A stretch of DNA of 64,000 nt, taken from the NCBI RefSeq assembly GCF_023343835.1, contig NC_064439.1, forward strand, positions 23,376,933 through 23,440,932, read 5' to 3'. The notes below the pieces were generated by a model that was not told where the DNA came from, searched no databases, and worked only from the letters and a program-made list of their open reading frames with translations. Origin of the DNA: Lagopus muta (taxonomy: Eukaryota; Chordata; Aves; Galliformes; Phasianidae). Of this stretch, positions 1 through 12,741 are shown piece after piece. Position 1 is the stretch's first letter. Each line of letters opens with the position of its first letter. The position numbers and the translations under genes were made by a program.

Positions 1-2839
1 TCCCTGCAGGCGATTTCTTACCAGTTACTGCTATAAAGATATCACTGTGACCTTGTTGTTGGCCAAAAGCTAATCAGACTTTCTCAGTGACCAGAAAGAC
101 ACTACAGCATTTTTGCTGGAACGAAACATGATGATATGGGTGGATAGAACGGTAAATAACACTGAACCATTTGGTCAATGGGCCACTGTCAGACGCATTT
201 ATTATAGCCAAAGTCATGCTGCTGTAATTATGCATAGCGGCTGTGAAAAGTGGTGTGCAAACATGTTTCGTGTAAGCAGTTGGTTCAATGCTGTGATTAA
301 GAAAGCTGAGTCACCAGGATGCACAAACAGCTGGAATCTAACTGGTGCTGCTGACAAAGACTGCAAAATCCTGCCTGAGAAATATGGCGTGTCTGGAACA
401 CTGTTCTAATCAGTAGCCGCCAACAAAGTCTGGTGCACGCACCTGTCTTCTAATTGCTGGAAATGTGCAGAGAACTTTGCTATTCTGTTTGCGGAAGAGT
501 AAAGGTCACTATGGAGCACTATTGACAAGAATATTCAGCCTCTGTAAGGCACAACTTGGCAATGTTTCAGGAAAATGCAAGATGCTGAAGAGACAGACAC
601 TTGGGTTGCTGTTTAAAATGGAGGTCAGGGCTATCACAGTTAGAAGGTAACAGCCATCCACAAAATGAGTTTCTGGTTTTATTTCACTTTAAAAACAGGG
701 TTTTACTGCTACCTGACTTTTTGATAGTTTGAGCAGAGAGATAGTTTGGCCATGGCTGACTTTGAGAAGCAGTTGAAGCATCCTTGTTCATCAGTTCTGG
801 ACTAAATTAATTACATAAAATTGAAAAGGGTGACAGAGATTAAAATGAATTGAAAACTGCTCTGTTCCTGGAGTTTTGGCTTCATAAGTGATATTGATTA
901 CTTTCAAAGGATCTCATTATAAGTGTTAAACTTCTTACAGAATTTCATAGATGTTGAATACAGCATTTAAAGGGAGAAATAAGCTTATTGACTGCTTTTG
1001 CTTAGTGATGGATGAAATGCTTAACTAAAGTCTTCTAGTTTATTGTGATTAAACAAAAAATAATTTTTAAATGTTCCTGAACAGCTGAAAACAAAAACCA
1101 GGAACAAATTTTGATGATTAAAGTGAGCTTTTGGTCAGATTGTATGTAGAAATGTCTTTGTAGCCAAAACCTATGATACTTCATTTGGCAAATCTTATAC
1201 TGGTATTAGTCAGCATTTACTTGAAGAAAACCTGATGTATTCGTCTACTGGTATTTTGAGATGGAGATACAATCACTAATCAAGCAGAAACCAGCTGACT
1301 CATCTCAGTGATATGGTTGTTCTGGTCTCTGTTCTGGGAGGAAAAGAACAAATCCTTGGCAAATAGTAAACATACTGTATAAAGTAATTTGTCACTGGCT
1401 TGGAAAATTACTGCTTTTTCTGGAGGCATATGCATTTTAAACCAGTTCCTCACATTACACAAAACACAAATCTCTATAATTTAGAAAAGGAAACAAATTC
1501 ATTTTCTAATAATTGTCCTTAACAAGTTCAATACAAGGTTGTCCTAAAAGATTTTAAAGAGATTTTGTGCCTGAAACATCAGATTCATTCTATGGAGACA
1601 GTTTTGTTGGAGGCAGCTTTGTCAGAGCCTTTTTTGTGACAACAGCAGAGGTGAAAGCTAAAGACTGTTTTAGATGGGCAGTTGATGGAAGCTGATTAGT
1701 AAGTAGTTTATAGACAGCTGCCCAAGAGAGGAAAAAGTCCATTTCAATGACCTAGCCCTGTAAGAAACTTGTAGGTTTTTCTTTTCCCTTATAATCAATT
1801 TTCAGTTCCCTTATTGTGCCTTATTATGGCACAGTTCTGCAGAATTAAACAGTGCCACTGATAGGGGCATCTCTAATAGATGCCTTTCATGGAAGACTTA
1901 TAACTGCAGTCTTAACAAGCACATAGCAGAGGAGAAACCTAGAGTAAAAAAGATACTGCAGGGAGACTGAAGATATTTATTTCAGATACTGCCAAAGGGT
2001 ATTTTATTACCCACTCTTTCTAAAATGTAGCTTCATTCAGTCAAAAGATTTATCTTAAAATGTATTCCAGTGCCTGAAACGTGGTTTTGGCTCATTTAGA
2101 AGGCACAGCCCAAAGCTGAATTTTATTCAGCAGAGTGATAACTGTTACTGACAGAGAAATGGAAATGGGGATAGCACAACACTTATTAATGTTATGCTAT
2201 ACATTTGCTGAAAGCTATATCTGTTTCCAAAATAGTTACCTACATCACACAGCAGTACAGTGATTTAAACTTTAAGTCTACCTTTATTCTTACTTCACCC
2301 AAAAGGAGCGAGGCTCAAATCACAGAACATATGACTAACGATGCATGTAAGCAGCATGTTTTCACAATGAAATGGAGTGCACATTGAGCACAGACCTTGC
2401 TGTAGTGTATTTGCATTGTGCAGTGATGTAACCACTATGTTTTGTGTTGATACTTCATAGTGAATGCAGCACCAGTGCGGAAGCTGGGAGATGAAAACCC
2501 TTGAAGCACAGCAGGCTTCTGAATTTGCTGCAGAAACCCGGTGTAGGTACTGATGGTTCTCCTCAGGGATGGAAAAAAATTTGTCATCCTTTAATTTAAA
2601 TGGGAAGGAACATCAGGTCAACATCTGAGACAGGATTCCTACAGTACTTCTTTACTTTTTATAATAGTGTGCTCCTCCAGGGAAAAATATTAGGAAAATA
2701 GAATAGGAACTGAATAGAAGAGAGTAGGAAACAATGAGTTGGAAATCCCTGATTTTATACAGAATATGTAACAATGTAGTGTTTCCCTGTTGCTGAAAGA
2801 CAGTACATGGTGGTTGCTACTGGCCAAGCCTATGCTTTT
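1..2839. other. Unique AT-rich non-coding DNA
   Basis: No gene, repeat family or RNA gene is recognised here. A 98-codon frame on the + strand (113-409) opens at a TTG, with its first ATG at 128. It has no recognisable domain and is of a length expected by chance in AT-rich DNA. The rest is interrupted by stops in all frames. I see no tandem repeats beyond short homopolymers. Confidence 0.55.
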
Positions 2840-3205
2840 ATAGAATCAGAGTTGGAAAAGAGCACTATCATCAACTCCAACCATCAAAACGCCCCCACCA
2901 TGCTTCCTAACCCATGTTCTCCAGTGCTGCATCTATAAGTTTCTTAACACCTCTAGGGACAGTGACTCCACCATGTCACTGAGTAGCCTGTGCCAGTGCT
3001 TCACCTTGAGGCCACTTCCTCTCTTTTTATGAACGTTACCAGGGAGAAGAAGCTGACACCCACCTGGCCACTATTTTTTTTAGAAGTAACAGTAGAGAGA
3101 AATAAGGGCTCCCCTGAGCTTCCTCTTCTCCAGATGGAACAATCCCAGTTCCCTCAGCTGCTTCCCAAAGAGGTGTGTGCTGTTGCCCTTGTTTGGACAA
3201 CTCTT
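2840..3205 (-). mobile_element. CR1: CR1 LINE, 5'-truncated copy
   Basis: The CR1 is inverted, so its 3' end is at the low coordinate: TATAGAATCAGAGTTGGAAA at 2840 is the decayed CR1 tail. Typical CR1 3'-region phrases follow, read on + as GACTCCACCATGTCACTGAG and GCCTGTGCCAGTGCTTCACC. From about 3050 come the segment about cutting into the ORF2 C-terminus (CCTCTTCTCCAG, CAGTTCCCTCAG) and GTTGCCCTTGTTTGGACA near 3200. The copy is 5'-truncated, the usual outcome of CR1 insertion. It is moderately diverged, with several indels, and cannot code for a working protein. CR1 families normally leave no target-site duplication, so the inner border is approximate. Confidence 0.85.
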
Positions 3206-5433
3206 TAGTAAGCTGTTTCTATAAAAAAGTGAGTTGAGAGAAAAAAAACTTCTCTAACTCAATTTTTCATACATACTATCAAATACTATTTATTCATATC
3301 TGATTACTTTCTGTCCCAAAAGTTTTCACTGTAGATGTAGAGTATCTGTGCATTTTTCTGATGAGCGGTGAATAGGACTTCCTAACCAAAACAGGGCTGG
3401 TCTTCCTGTGCAGTCATGGTATGCCTCTAAAAGCCTGAAATGGCTGGGCATTCCTGTGGGACAGCCCTGTACTTAAGTGTCACAAAGCTGCACAAAGCCA
3501 TTCCCCACTGACATCCCTTGTCCTTGAAATGGGAATTGAGGGACAGACAAACTGCTGTCAAGAGCAATAGAGCTGTTAGCGGGTAGGATGTCAGTGAGAT
3601 CAAAAACAATTTTGTAATCGCCATTTATTTTGCTTCCTTTCACTTTGTTGGTATTAAATTAACTTTATAGATTTCTTCCGAGACTGTTCTCATGTATTTC
3701 TTCTGATGTGAAAGAAAAAACATGTCTAATTTTCTCTCTTGAGGGATGAAGTTTACTATCAATATTCAAACCACCGCCTGTTTTAGTACTAGTAATTACT
3801 TCAGAAGTCATGAATACTCTGAGCAGCAAAGTAATCTGCTATAAAATTTCCAGTTCAGACCTGAAAGAAAATTTTTCATGCATTTGCACAAAGAAAAAGA
3901 AATCCTTCTTCTGAAGTTATTACCAAAGTATCTTAACAATGTGGAATTCCAAATGAATCATCTGAAATAATCAAACATTTATTTAGTCTCTTGACAACAA
4001 TGTTTGGCATGAATACTGTCAGCATGACTTATGATTTTTTTTGTTTTTTATAATTTTTACATCTTACAATGCACTGAATATAAACAGAAAGGATATATAC
4101 AAAGCACAAAGATCAAGTGAATGTGTTATTGTAAAATCCTGTTAAGACTGAGTAGCTTGACTTATTTCCCCCTTTTTCAGAAAAGCTCATTTTCACTTTC
4201 TTATGCAATAGCTTAAAATGTTTCAAAACATTTGCAGCATTTATTAGACAAAGTATTGAAGAACTCAACCTTAGAGAGTGAGACTCTTGAAACAGTGAAA
4301 AACAGGGGAAAAAAAAAAAAAAGGGAAGGAAGGATGAAACCAACCAGTAGAAATTGAGATTTTCCAGTTCTGACTGTTAAATAAGAAAATGATGGAGTAA
4401 CTCAGTGATTCTGAGTTCATTAATTTCTCATCCTCTTCTGTCCAGCAAAGACTTCTATTAACGATTGCTTTATAGAACAGATCTTTACTTCATTTATCCA
4501 AGTGAAGTATGATCAGCTTTCTTTTAGAGTATAAGTTACGCAGACAAATTGTGAAGCATATATGAATTTTAGAAGATGCTAGAACCACACTACCCTTTCT
4601 AAATCACTGAGTATTTTATTAATGCCTTCTAGTGGGCCTCTGCACATAAAGATGAAGTAGACAAGCAGAGGGGGGGGGAAAAAAAGGTAACTTCAACATT
4701 AAAAAACAAAAAAAAAAAAGATAAAACAGAGTCCAGCCTATGGTCAGAGACCTGCCACACACAATGACCTCAGCAGAACAACTGTAAAAGTTGTTAGATT
4801 GACTGATTCTTACAGTTTTTGCGTTCCTCATTCCAAAGTACGCCTTAAACAAACAGCTTATTCTCCATGATGCTTTCTTCCTTTTTATTCACACATTAAG
4901 TCTCATGGTTACTGGGAAATATACACCACCACCAAGCTATTTGAGTCCAATAGCACTAAATGCAAGATATCATGTTTCCTTTGGAATAGTCCTTTTGGTA
5001 CTGGATGTTGTTGTTTCAACATTAGAATCTCCTGAATAACTTATTTACATGATTGCACCTATGTGGCACAGAGAAGGTAAAATTATGTCAGTGCAAATGT
5101 CATAATGAGGATACCTACAAGAAATTCTTGAAGTGAGGATAACAAAAAGACAAACAGTAAGAAACACTAACAAGTTTACAACAGAATACTTATAACAAAA
5201 TACCCCAGTTTTTCCTCCATCACTAACATAATCCAGACCTACATGACAATTAACACTCCTAGAGGGAAGTTGCGCTTAGCACAGCACCTCACCAATGTGA
5301 TAAAAGAGTACGAGTGAAGAACCATCTCACAGAAATTATGAACCTCAATAGTGATTTACTGTAGTTACAGTCTGCATATGTTCTTGACATTTTTCAAGTA
5401 AGCTTAAGGTAAAACTTCAAAGTGGAATGAATT

Positions 5434-5456
5434 TAAAAAAAAAAAAAAAAAAAAAA
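5434..5456 (+). repeat. Poly(A) homopolymer (A)23
   Basis: This is an uninterrupted A run. No AATAAA signal lies close upstream in a position that would make it a retrocopy tail, and no flanking duplication is seen, so it is treated as a simple repeat. Confidence 0.9.
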
Positions 5457-8054
5457 GCATGTTATCATAAAGAGAATAAGATGATTAAGCTAGATCTTTG
5501 AAAGAAATACCCTGCAGTTCACAAGTGAAATCTTGCTGTTTTATTGCACACTAAACCACCATTCTTCAACTCCATTGCAGGAGAATGACAGAAGGTGAAA
5601 GGCTGTAACACTTCATCATTATAATTGAGTAGCCCTTATTATTGTCATCACTTTTCATCTTTCTAATGGAAATAATAAAATGGTTACGCTATGGAGAAAT
5701 GCAGCAAGTATTCTATTAAGGATCAAATTAGCAAGTATTCACTTACATCTCTAAAGCACAGAAGAACTCCCAAGACATCTGAATTAGTTCAATAGAGTAT
5801 TTTTGAATTGAATCAACAGATAACTGTACTCTTATTATCAAATTCAGAATGACAAAGTCATTCAGTAAGAATGGATGCTTGTTGCTGTTAATGCACAACG
5901 ATTCCAGAATAAAAAAATATATATGTATATATATATTTAACAAATTGTGTCTTACTGCACTTTGCTAGAAGTTATTTCCTTCAGAAAATCTATAAATATT
6001 ACTATGGTTAGTCAGCAGTTAACTATTTGCTGTCACCTTCTCTACAGGCTTCTAACTTAGACTTTGGTGTCAAAGAATATTTTGCATACTAGTAGAACTG
6101 CTTGTAATTTAATTTGTATCCTTGCCTCCTCATAATACTGAGATAACCTTCACTAATCCCTATAAAGTATTCAAATTAACATCACCTTATCCTGAAAAAT
6201 CGTCAATGCCTCAAAGCCATCATAAAAAAAAAAAGCTCTGATTAGCTACATCAAGAAAAGTAGGGAGATTAAGCAAAAGGTTAAGCTGTATGTAAACTGA
6301 GAAATTACACAACACCAATTATAATGAATAATTTGATACTTTGAGCATTTAATGTTTACAATTTCCTTTGCAAAATGGTGCCCGTACACAATATTTACTT
6401 GTATTGGGCATAAAATATGTTAATAACAAGAATTATCCTATTGGATTTTAATGATATAAATAACAAGTGAATTCAAAAAAGAACTTCCTGTATCCAGACC
6501 TGTGCATCATTCCTTTGTGCACTAGAGAACCTAAAGCTATTTGTGCTTATAAATCCAATATGATGCGTGTTTACCAAAGAAAGGCCAGAAGAGAACTAAC
6601 AGCTATTCCAACCTTCCATTGCTCTCTCGCACCCAGGGAAGGAAGATTAACACATAAACAATTTACTTTGAAGACATTGCATTTTACTCCCTCACACAAA
6701 GTGCAGTCTCAGTATATTTTTTCTACATGTGTTATAAGATATAGGCTCTGAAATACTGAGCATTGTATGACCAGTTTCTCCCAGATTTTTAAGAAAGTTA
6801 CTTGAAAAGAGACGTTTGTTTTTAAGCCTAACAAATAATATCAAGTTGCTTTATTCTGCTTTTTCATACCATTTAAAAAAAAAAAAAAATGCTGGCACAT
6901 GATTTATTTTCTGTATTGACAGAACTCTTACCACTGTCATTCACTAGGACTTCTTTGTGTACAGTATTTCTGTAAAAATGCCTCCTAGGAACCAAAAATA
7001 TTTTATACACCATGCTTCAGAAGGCAATTTTAAAGTGCAAACCCATGATTATAGTATTGTCATAACCCTAAAGAAAACACATGGGGTTTTTTTCCTGTCT
7101 TTCTTTTCTTTAATCTGCTAGAGAAATGAACACGCAAATTTTATAACCTGTTTCGTGTCGATGTTTACAGGCTAGGGAACAGTGCTGTGCCCTCTGCAGA
7201 GCTGGGGAACTCTCTCTGTAGGAGTACATAATGTTCCCACAGCTGACGCAATGGGACCAGAAGAGCCCAGCTTGCCACAGTCTGGTGACAAACAGTCCTT
7301 GTAAAAACGTCAGAGAGAAACCCACGCTGGGAAAGAAAGCCACAGCACATAATGCTTCTACATACTGGTACCACTATGTGTGGGATGCACTTTTCTTACA
7401 GCACAGGAAGAGGTTGCCCAGAACACCTATTAATGCTGAAATTCCATATGTGTCTCTAGATAACCATTACTCCAAATGTCCCTAGTGCAGGACATTGTAA
7501 AACCATCCAGCAACATTTCAGAATTAGCTGGGATGCATAGGATATAAAGACTCAACAGATGAATAAATGGGTAAATCTCTTAAAAATATGCACCGCTTGT
7601 AACTGGATATATATTAGGAGAAACACTGCTGTTTCTTAACTCATACTAAGCAAAGCAACTTCTGTTTGTAAGCTACAGAGCTACTAGATGTCCCACACTT
7701 ACATGACACCTTATTATTAGAAGACTCACCTGGTCTGGAAGCAGCAAAAATTAAAAAGGTTCTTTGTGCGCATGTGTGGGATGAGGACAACAAACCAGGG
7801 GAAGCACATCTTCTGTTAGATTGTCTCCTACTCATCATGCATGACATCAGTTTTAATGGCCATTAGGGGAAAGTTATGCCTGGGTCATGCAAGGATGAGT
7901 AACAGAAACATCAAATTAGGCAACACATTCAGAAGTATTGTTACTCTGTCCTCTAAATCAACAATATACCTTATAACTGTCTTCTGGCAGCTGCATCAAC
8001 ACACCTGGAAGTATTTTGGCTGATTCTTTTCTTCTTTAGCATGTTTGTTTTGCC

Positions 8055-8070
8055 TTTTTTTTTTTTTTTT
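8055..8070 (+). repeat. Poly(T) homopolymer
   Basis: This is an uninterrupted T run of 16 inside otherwise ordinary AT-rich sequence. It is followed by CTTCATTCCAG, which makes a polypyrimidine-plus-AG look, but no open exon follows. Confidence 0.85.
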
Positions 8071-8613
8071 CTTCATTCCAGGGTTACTCCTCTGATTGTC
8101 AGAATTACCTGCTTAACATAGATGTGAGAGTAGATGCCAGTCCCTTAAATCTGAATTTAATTTACTTGAGCTTCAGTGGTGTGCCATTTCACTTGAGGTA
8201 TGGAAGAATCAGTCAAGCTCCATATATGATATAACTGAAAGAAACAGCTGAATGAAGCGGGAAAGGTTTTGTAGTCAATTATTTTATCTTTTGGAATCTC
8301 TCTTTTCAAAGTGCTCTGCATTACCCCTGAGATCAAAGTGCCATCAGTATCCATCAGTCACAGAAGGTGTAAACATATATTGCAGCCTTTGTCATGCAAC
8401 CTTTCCTGCAGAGAGCAATGGGAACACAACCAGCACCTACAACAACAGTATTTTTCCATAAAGAGACAGACCTTTAGTCACTGGCCAGTTTGCGAGCAGT
8501 GAGCCACACAGCACAGTACTTATGGCGAGTTCATCAAGCACACTGGAATCTAATGATTTTTCCTGTGGCTGTGACGACTTCCAAGATCAAGGAAGACAAC
8601 TCTCTAACTCCAG

Positions 8614-8960
8614 TGTAGTGTTAGAAATCAGCATGCCTTTATTCCTCACAACAGCACCCGGTGACAGGACAAGAAAGTGTATCCTCTCAGAGTTCAGGTT
8701 CTACATTTGAACGGTTAAGACATACATATGCAGTACTTTTGCATACATACTCATTCTGGGCATGCTCACTAGTATCTAAGGCGGTCGAGTGCCCACCTAT
8801 TTCTTCCCCATTTTCTACCATGAGCTTAATCACTGACTTTCACTTGCGTTTCTTCAATTTGGAAAATTTCCATTGCTTATCAGGCCATAATGAGCAACTA
8901 TTAAAACAATCTATGTCAAATCTGAGGAAGATGTCTTTGCACCTGCTGAGGCAAAGAATG
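8614..8960 (-). mobile_element. Probable solo LTR fragment, endogenous retrovirus
   Basis: Read on the minus strand, the segment ends with AATAAA (complement of 8638-8643), then about 24 bases, then ...CTAACACTACA ending at 8614. This is the R/U5-like arrangement of a retroviral LTR finishing in CA. The start TGTAGTGTTAGAAATCAGCA followed by CTTTATT, and later ACATATGCAGTA, resemble chicken ERV LTR sequence I remember, though I cannot assign a family. No internal gag/pol/env sequence is seen next to it, so a solo LTR is most likely. The far border (about 8960) is a guess, and no flanking duplication was found. A 129-codon frame on + crosses the element (8661-9050) and is taken as chance. Confidence 0.42.
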
Positions 8961-9323
8961 AAAGTGCTCTATTATGACCCCTGTGCTTATTGCGAGGCTA
9001 AATCACTGAGGCAAAAAAAATATTGTATTATGTCACTAGTGCAAAATTAGTGAGGAAAACTTGACTATTCACCCACTAAAGTTGAAATGGAAAGTTTTAG
9101 AACTATCACTTGTGGATTCTTTTTGCTGAACTAACGCACTGGTTCTTACACTAATGTACTACTGCCTATTTCTAAACAAACCAACATATGTTGCTGAGAA
9201 ACCAACTGCTAGCTCACCACTATATTCAGGGAAGCATTCTGATGGCTGAGCTGTGTTGGTGCAAGGTAGTATATAGGGTATATTGATCACCTATTCAAAT
9301 ATGATCAGCTTTCTGCAAAAAAC

Positions 9324-9672
9324 AATCACAGAATCACAGAATTGTAGGGGTTGGAAGGGACCTCTAGAGACCATCAAGTCTAAACCCCCCTGACAAAATG
9401 GGCTCCCTACAGCAGATTGAACAGGTAGGCATCTAGGCGTGTCTTGAATATCTCCAGAGAAAGACTCCACAACCTCTCTGAGCAGCCTTGCCAGTGCTCT
9501 GTCAACACTTTGTGAAGAAGTTCTTTTGCATATTGATGCGGAACTTCCTATGCTCCAGTTTATGGCCATTTCCCCTTCTCCTGTCCCCACAAACCACTGA
9601 AAAGAGGTTGGCTACATCCCCTTGACTCCAACACTTAAGGTATTTATAAACATTAATAAGATCCCCCAGATC
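9324..9672 (-). mobile_element. CR1: CR1 LINE, 5'-truncated copy
   Basis: The inverted CR1 starts at AATCACAGAATCACAGAATT, the 3' tail, followed by GGGGTTGGAAGGGACCTCT. It continues through the 3' UTR into the conserved ORF2 C-terminal stretch (on + GAGCAGCCTTGCCAGTGCTC, AAGAAGTTCTTTTGCAT, CCATTTCCCCTTCTCCTGTC) and fades after GATAAG-like sequence near 9660. On the minus strand a 99-codon frame (9291-9590) overlaps the end of ORF2 but carries frameshifts relative to a coding CR1. The copy is about 350 bp, moderately preserved and non-functional. Confidence 0.88.
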
Positions 9673-12600
9673 CACAATGCCTCAATATGGAACAGCAATG
9701 ACACTTCTGAAATTTATCTGCCAGTTGGCACTGCAGCCATAAAATTCATGCATTATGGAATGACAAAAAGAGTTCATGGTGAAGGTAAACAGTAAAGGCT
9801 AGAAAGCTAACCTCTTCTTCATTAGTTTTTCATACTGGGAAAATAACAGAAAGGATATTTTTAAAGATGACCACAAGATTTAAAGATGCAGCTTTGCTCA
9901 ACCAGCAATAGGAACGTTTCTCTCAGAAGGTAGGCTTCAGTGTTGAAAATTTGCTATTACAGTTTTCACATTTCTGTTCTGCATAATAGTATCATTAATG
10001 TCTACATTTTGTCTTTTCACAGTTATGCCTTGATAGAGATATAAGGAATCTGTTTTCATTTCTGTTTTAGTGCAGCTAAGGGAAAAAGAATGTCACTGTC
10101 TGCTCTGCTTAATGCAAATGAAATGCTCATTCTATGCATAATGTCAACTATAGATCAAGCGTTTGCTGGCAGTCATTGCAGGAAAGCCATCAGATTTCAT
10201 CTATCATATTTAAGAAAGGAAAGAAATATTCAGAAAGGACTCGATGAGTAGATAATGCATAATTCTCCACCCAAACATGCCAGAGACAGACAGATCAAAT
10301 CTCTAGGTAAGGAGAAAAATTTCACCCTTTGACAGTCAAGGGAAAGGACTGAAAACAGTAGAGCAAAAAGAATCAGACAGCACCCAATTCAACAGAAAAT
10401 GAGACCAAAACTGAAGATGGATGCAGCAGCTGTGAGAGGCATTTTCTTTGCCTGGGGTCTGAAAGTAGCGATTTCTACAATAAAGTGATATCTACCAACA
10501 GGCAGAGATGCAATTGGAAATCATGGCAGAGCTCAGACAGAGGTTTTTGAGTGATGGAAAAGAACAAACAACCCAAAAGTTGTTGATCCCCAGAATGCTT
10601 TTTTTTTTTCCTGAATAATGAGACGATCTATAGAACATCTCATTCTGAAGAGAGATTTAAGTATAGTATAATTATGTGACATTCAGCAAACAAGATACCA
10701 TACCTTATTGCAGAGCTATAGGAATAGTATTTAAGGAAACATTATTAATGAACAATAGATTGCACTTTGTACTTCATTAATAAAAAGATTTGTGTATAGT
10801 CTAAGATGGTCAGAAAACTTAGCACCACAAATACATTATTTAAGACAGAAAGACTGAAATTTAGCTGTTTTTGGAGAATTCAGAGCTTTTTGTGGAAGTT
10901 TCAGTTCTTTTAGATGGTGCTTTCCAAGCAAGAAATTCCAGCCACTAGTGGACATGATTACAAACTAAGATTCTGCTAAAGGTGAATAATTGTACGGTTC
11001 CATCCAAATTAGTATATTGGCATAATTTCAGAATAAAACTCTCACCCTCCAGAAGAACAATAATTCAGTCTGTTGTCTCAAGATGTTAAAAAAGGCCTTT
11101 ACTCTGTCTTAAACCAAAGGTAGTAATTGATTATAACATTTGCACTCCTGAATCATTCAATCAAAAGGATGGGTTTTGACCTTTTATTTTGTACAGTGGT
11201 ACAATGAAAAAGAGGCTAATTTCTGACTTCTGGGACCTGGTTTTAAACTGTGAATAAGAGTCCAAATCATGATTTCATACTGCAAATAATTGGTGATAGG
11301 AATTACAGGAAAAAAAAAAAGCTGCTTCATTTGTTGCTACATCCTTCAACTAAGCCGAGGTATTGCTATTAATGAAAAGATAGATGTACAATTATAATAA
11401 ACAAACACTCATTCTTTATTATAGGGATTATAAGAATTTTCATTTGGAGTTAATAGTGTTGGTACTTCATTGAACATCATGTTACCATTTTATAGATCTT
11501 TGAAAAATAACATTTTGCTAAAAGAAGAACAAACTTCACCTTTGAGATTGACATTTTTTTTCCCCACTCAGACTTGCATTATTTCACAAATGTCTTGTAA
11601 AAATTCAATAAAGAAAGAAAAGGTAACTGAAGAGCTTATTTGAAGAGCAGTCTGCAAGTTTAATTCTTAATAAAAATCATAATGAAAATAAATTCATTGA
11701 TAATGACTTTAAAACTTACTCTCATAACATTAATTCTTTAGCAGTATTTCAGCATGGGAAAGAAAACAGACGTAAGAAATGAAGACTTGGAATTTGAGCA
11801 AATTTGATGCCTGGGAAAGACAGTGGAAACAGAGCAGCCATGCTGTGATACTTCACAGAGATAGACTCCTAACATCTACCAGCTCTAAAGTACAGGTGAC
11901 ATCACTGCATTTAATAGTCCTTGGTGGAATTTTATTCTGCTAACACCTATAGTTTTTAACTCAAAATCTGGAATTCACAAGGTGACCTACAGCTTATATA
12001 TTCTAGTTGCATATTTTCACCCATCTTGAAGGAGGCCAAAACGTGGTGTCTCAGAATGCACTCTCCTATACAGTGAAGTCAAAGTGTTCTCAGAAGAGCG
12101 TTCCAATCTCCAGGAGAGATCATGAAAATCTATCAGACTGAAGGAAATAAAACCTGTATCCCACTAATTAAGGCCTCAGGCTCTTATTGTCTGCCTGCTG
12201 AGATGCACCTGGCTGATGGAGGCATCCTGGGGAAAGGCATCCGATGCGCCAGTTCAGTAAACCTGCACTGTGTCTCCAGCATTTCCTTAAGCATTGCTGC
12301 TGCTGCCATCTAATCTAAAGGTCAGCTAGTACCCAAGGTACACCAGATGTAAAACTACTGTTTGCTATACTATCTTCCATATAAATTTAGCAGGATACAG
12401 TACAGCAGATATGACAGTTGTCTAGGAATGGACTGAAAATAAATCTAGAGATTGTCAAATTATTTTTTATTAAGGACCTGAGTACTGCAGTTCTCATTCA
12501 ACTTCCAGCACTTTTATTTGGAAGAATACTGTGAAGCCTCTATATCTACCATCTGAAGGTCATGACTTCTCCCTGCTAATACTCACAGCAGTTCTGGCAC

Positions 12601-12717
12601 CTTCCTACCAGACTACTTCATTTTTACAAAGTAGCTGGAATAATATTATCATGAAATAAACAGAAATACATTTATTTTTACTTTTTCATCAAAATAAATT
12701 GGTTGGGTCTGCCAGGG

Positions 12718-12741
12718 AAAAAAAAAAAAAAAAAAAAAAAA
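12718..12741 (+). repeat. Poly(A) homopolymer (A)24
   Basis: This is an uninterrupted A run with AATAAA-type hexamers 25-65 bases upstream (near 12654 and 12693). That spacing resembles a retrocopy tail, but the upstream DNA shows no recognisable cDNA and no duplicated flank, so it is listed as a simple repeat. Confidence 0.85.

Larger units (their letters stand above)
3206..8613. other. Unique AT-rich non-coding DNA
   Basis: No gene or dispersed repeat is recognised across about 5.4 kb. Low-complexity content includes a 9-G run joined to an A run (4670-4687), a 23-A run (5434-5456), an AT alternation near 5917-5938, a 14-A run near 6876 and a T run at 8055-8070. Open frames are all under 95 codons with no recognisable domain. 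It could be intronic or intergenic. Confidence 0.5.

Noticed and set aside
113..409. 98-codon + frame at the left edge
   Set aside because: It opens at a TTG, has no recognisable family and lacks splice signals; length is within chance expectation.
8661..9050. 129-codon + frame
   Set aside because: It crosses the LTR-like element and its presumed border, and starts inside that repeat; judged a chance frame.
9291..9590. 99-codon minus frame as a gene
   Set aside because: It lies within a CR1 copy and is a frameshifted remnant of repeat sequence.
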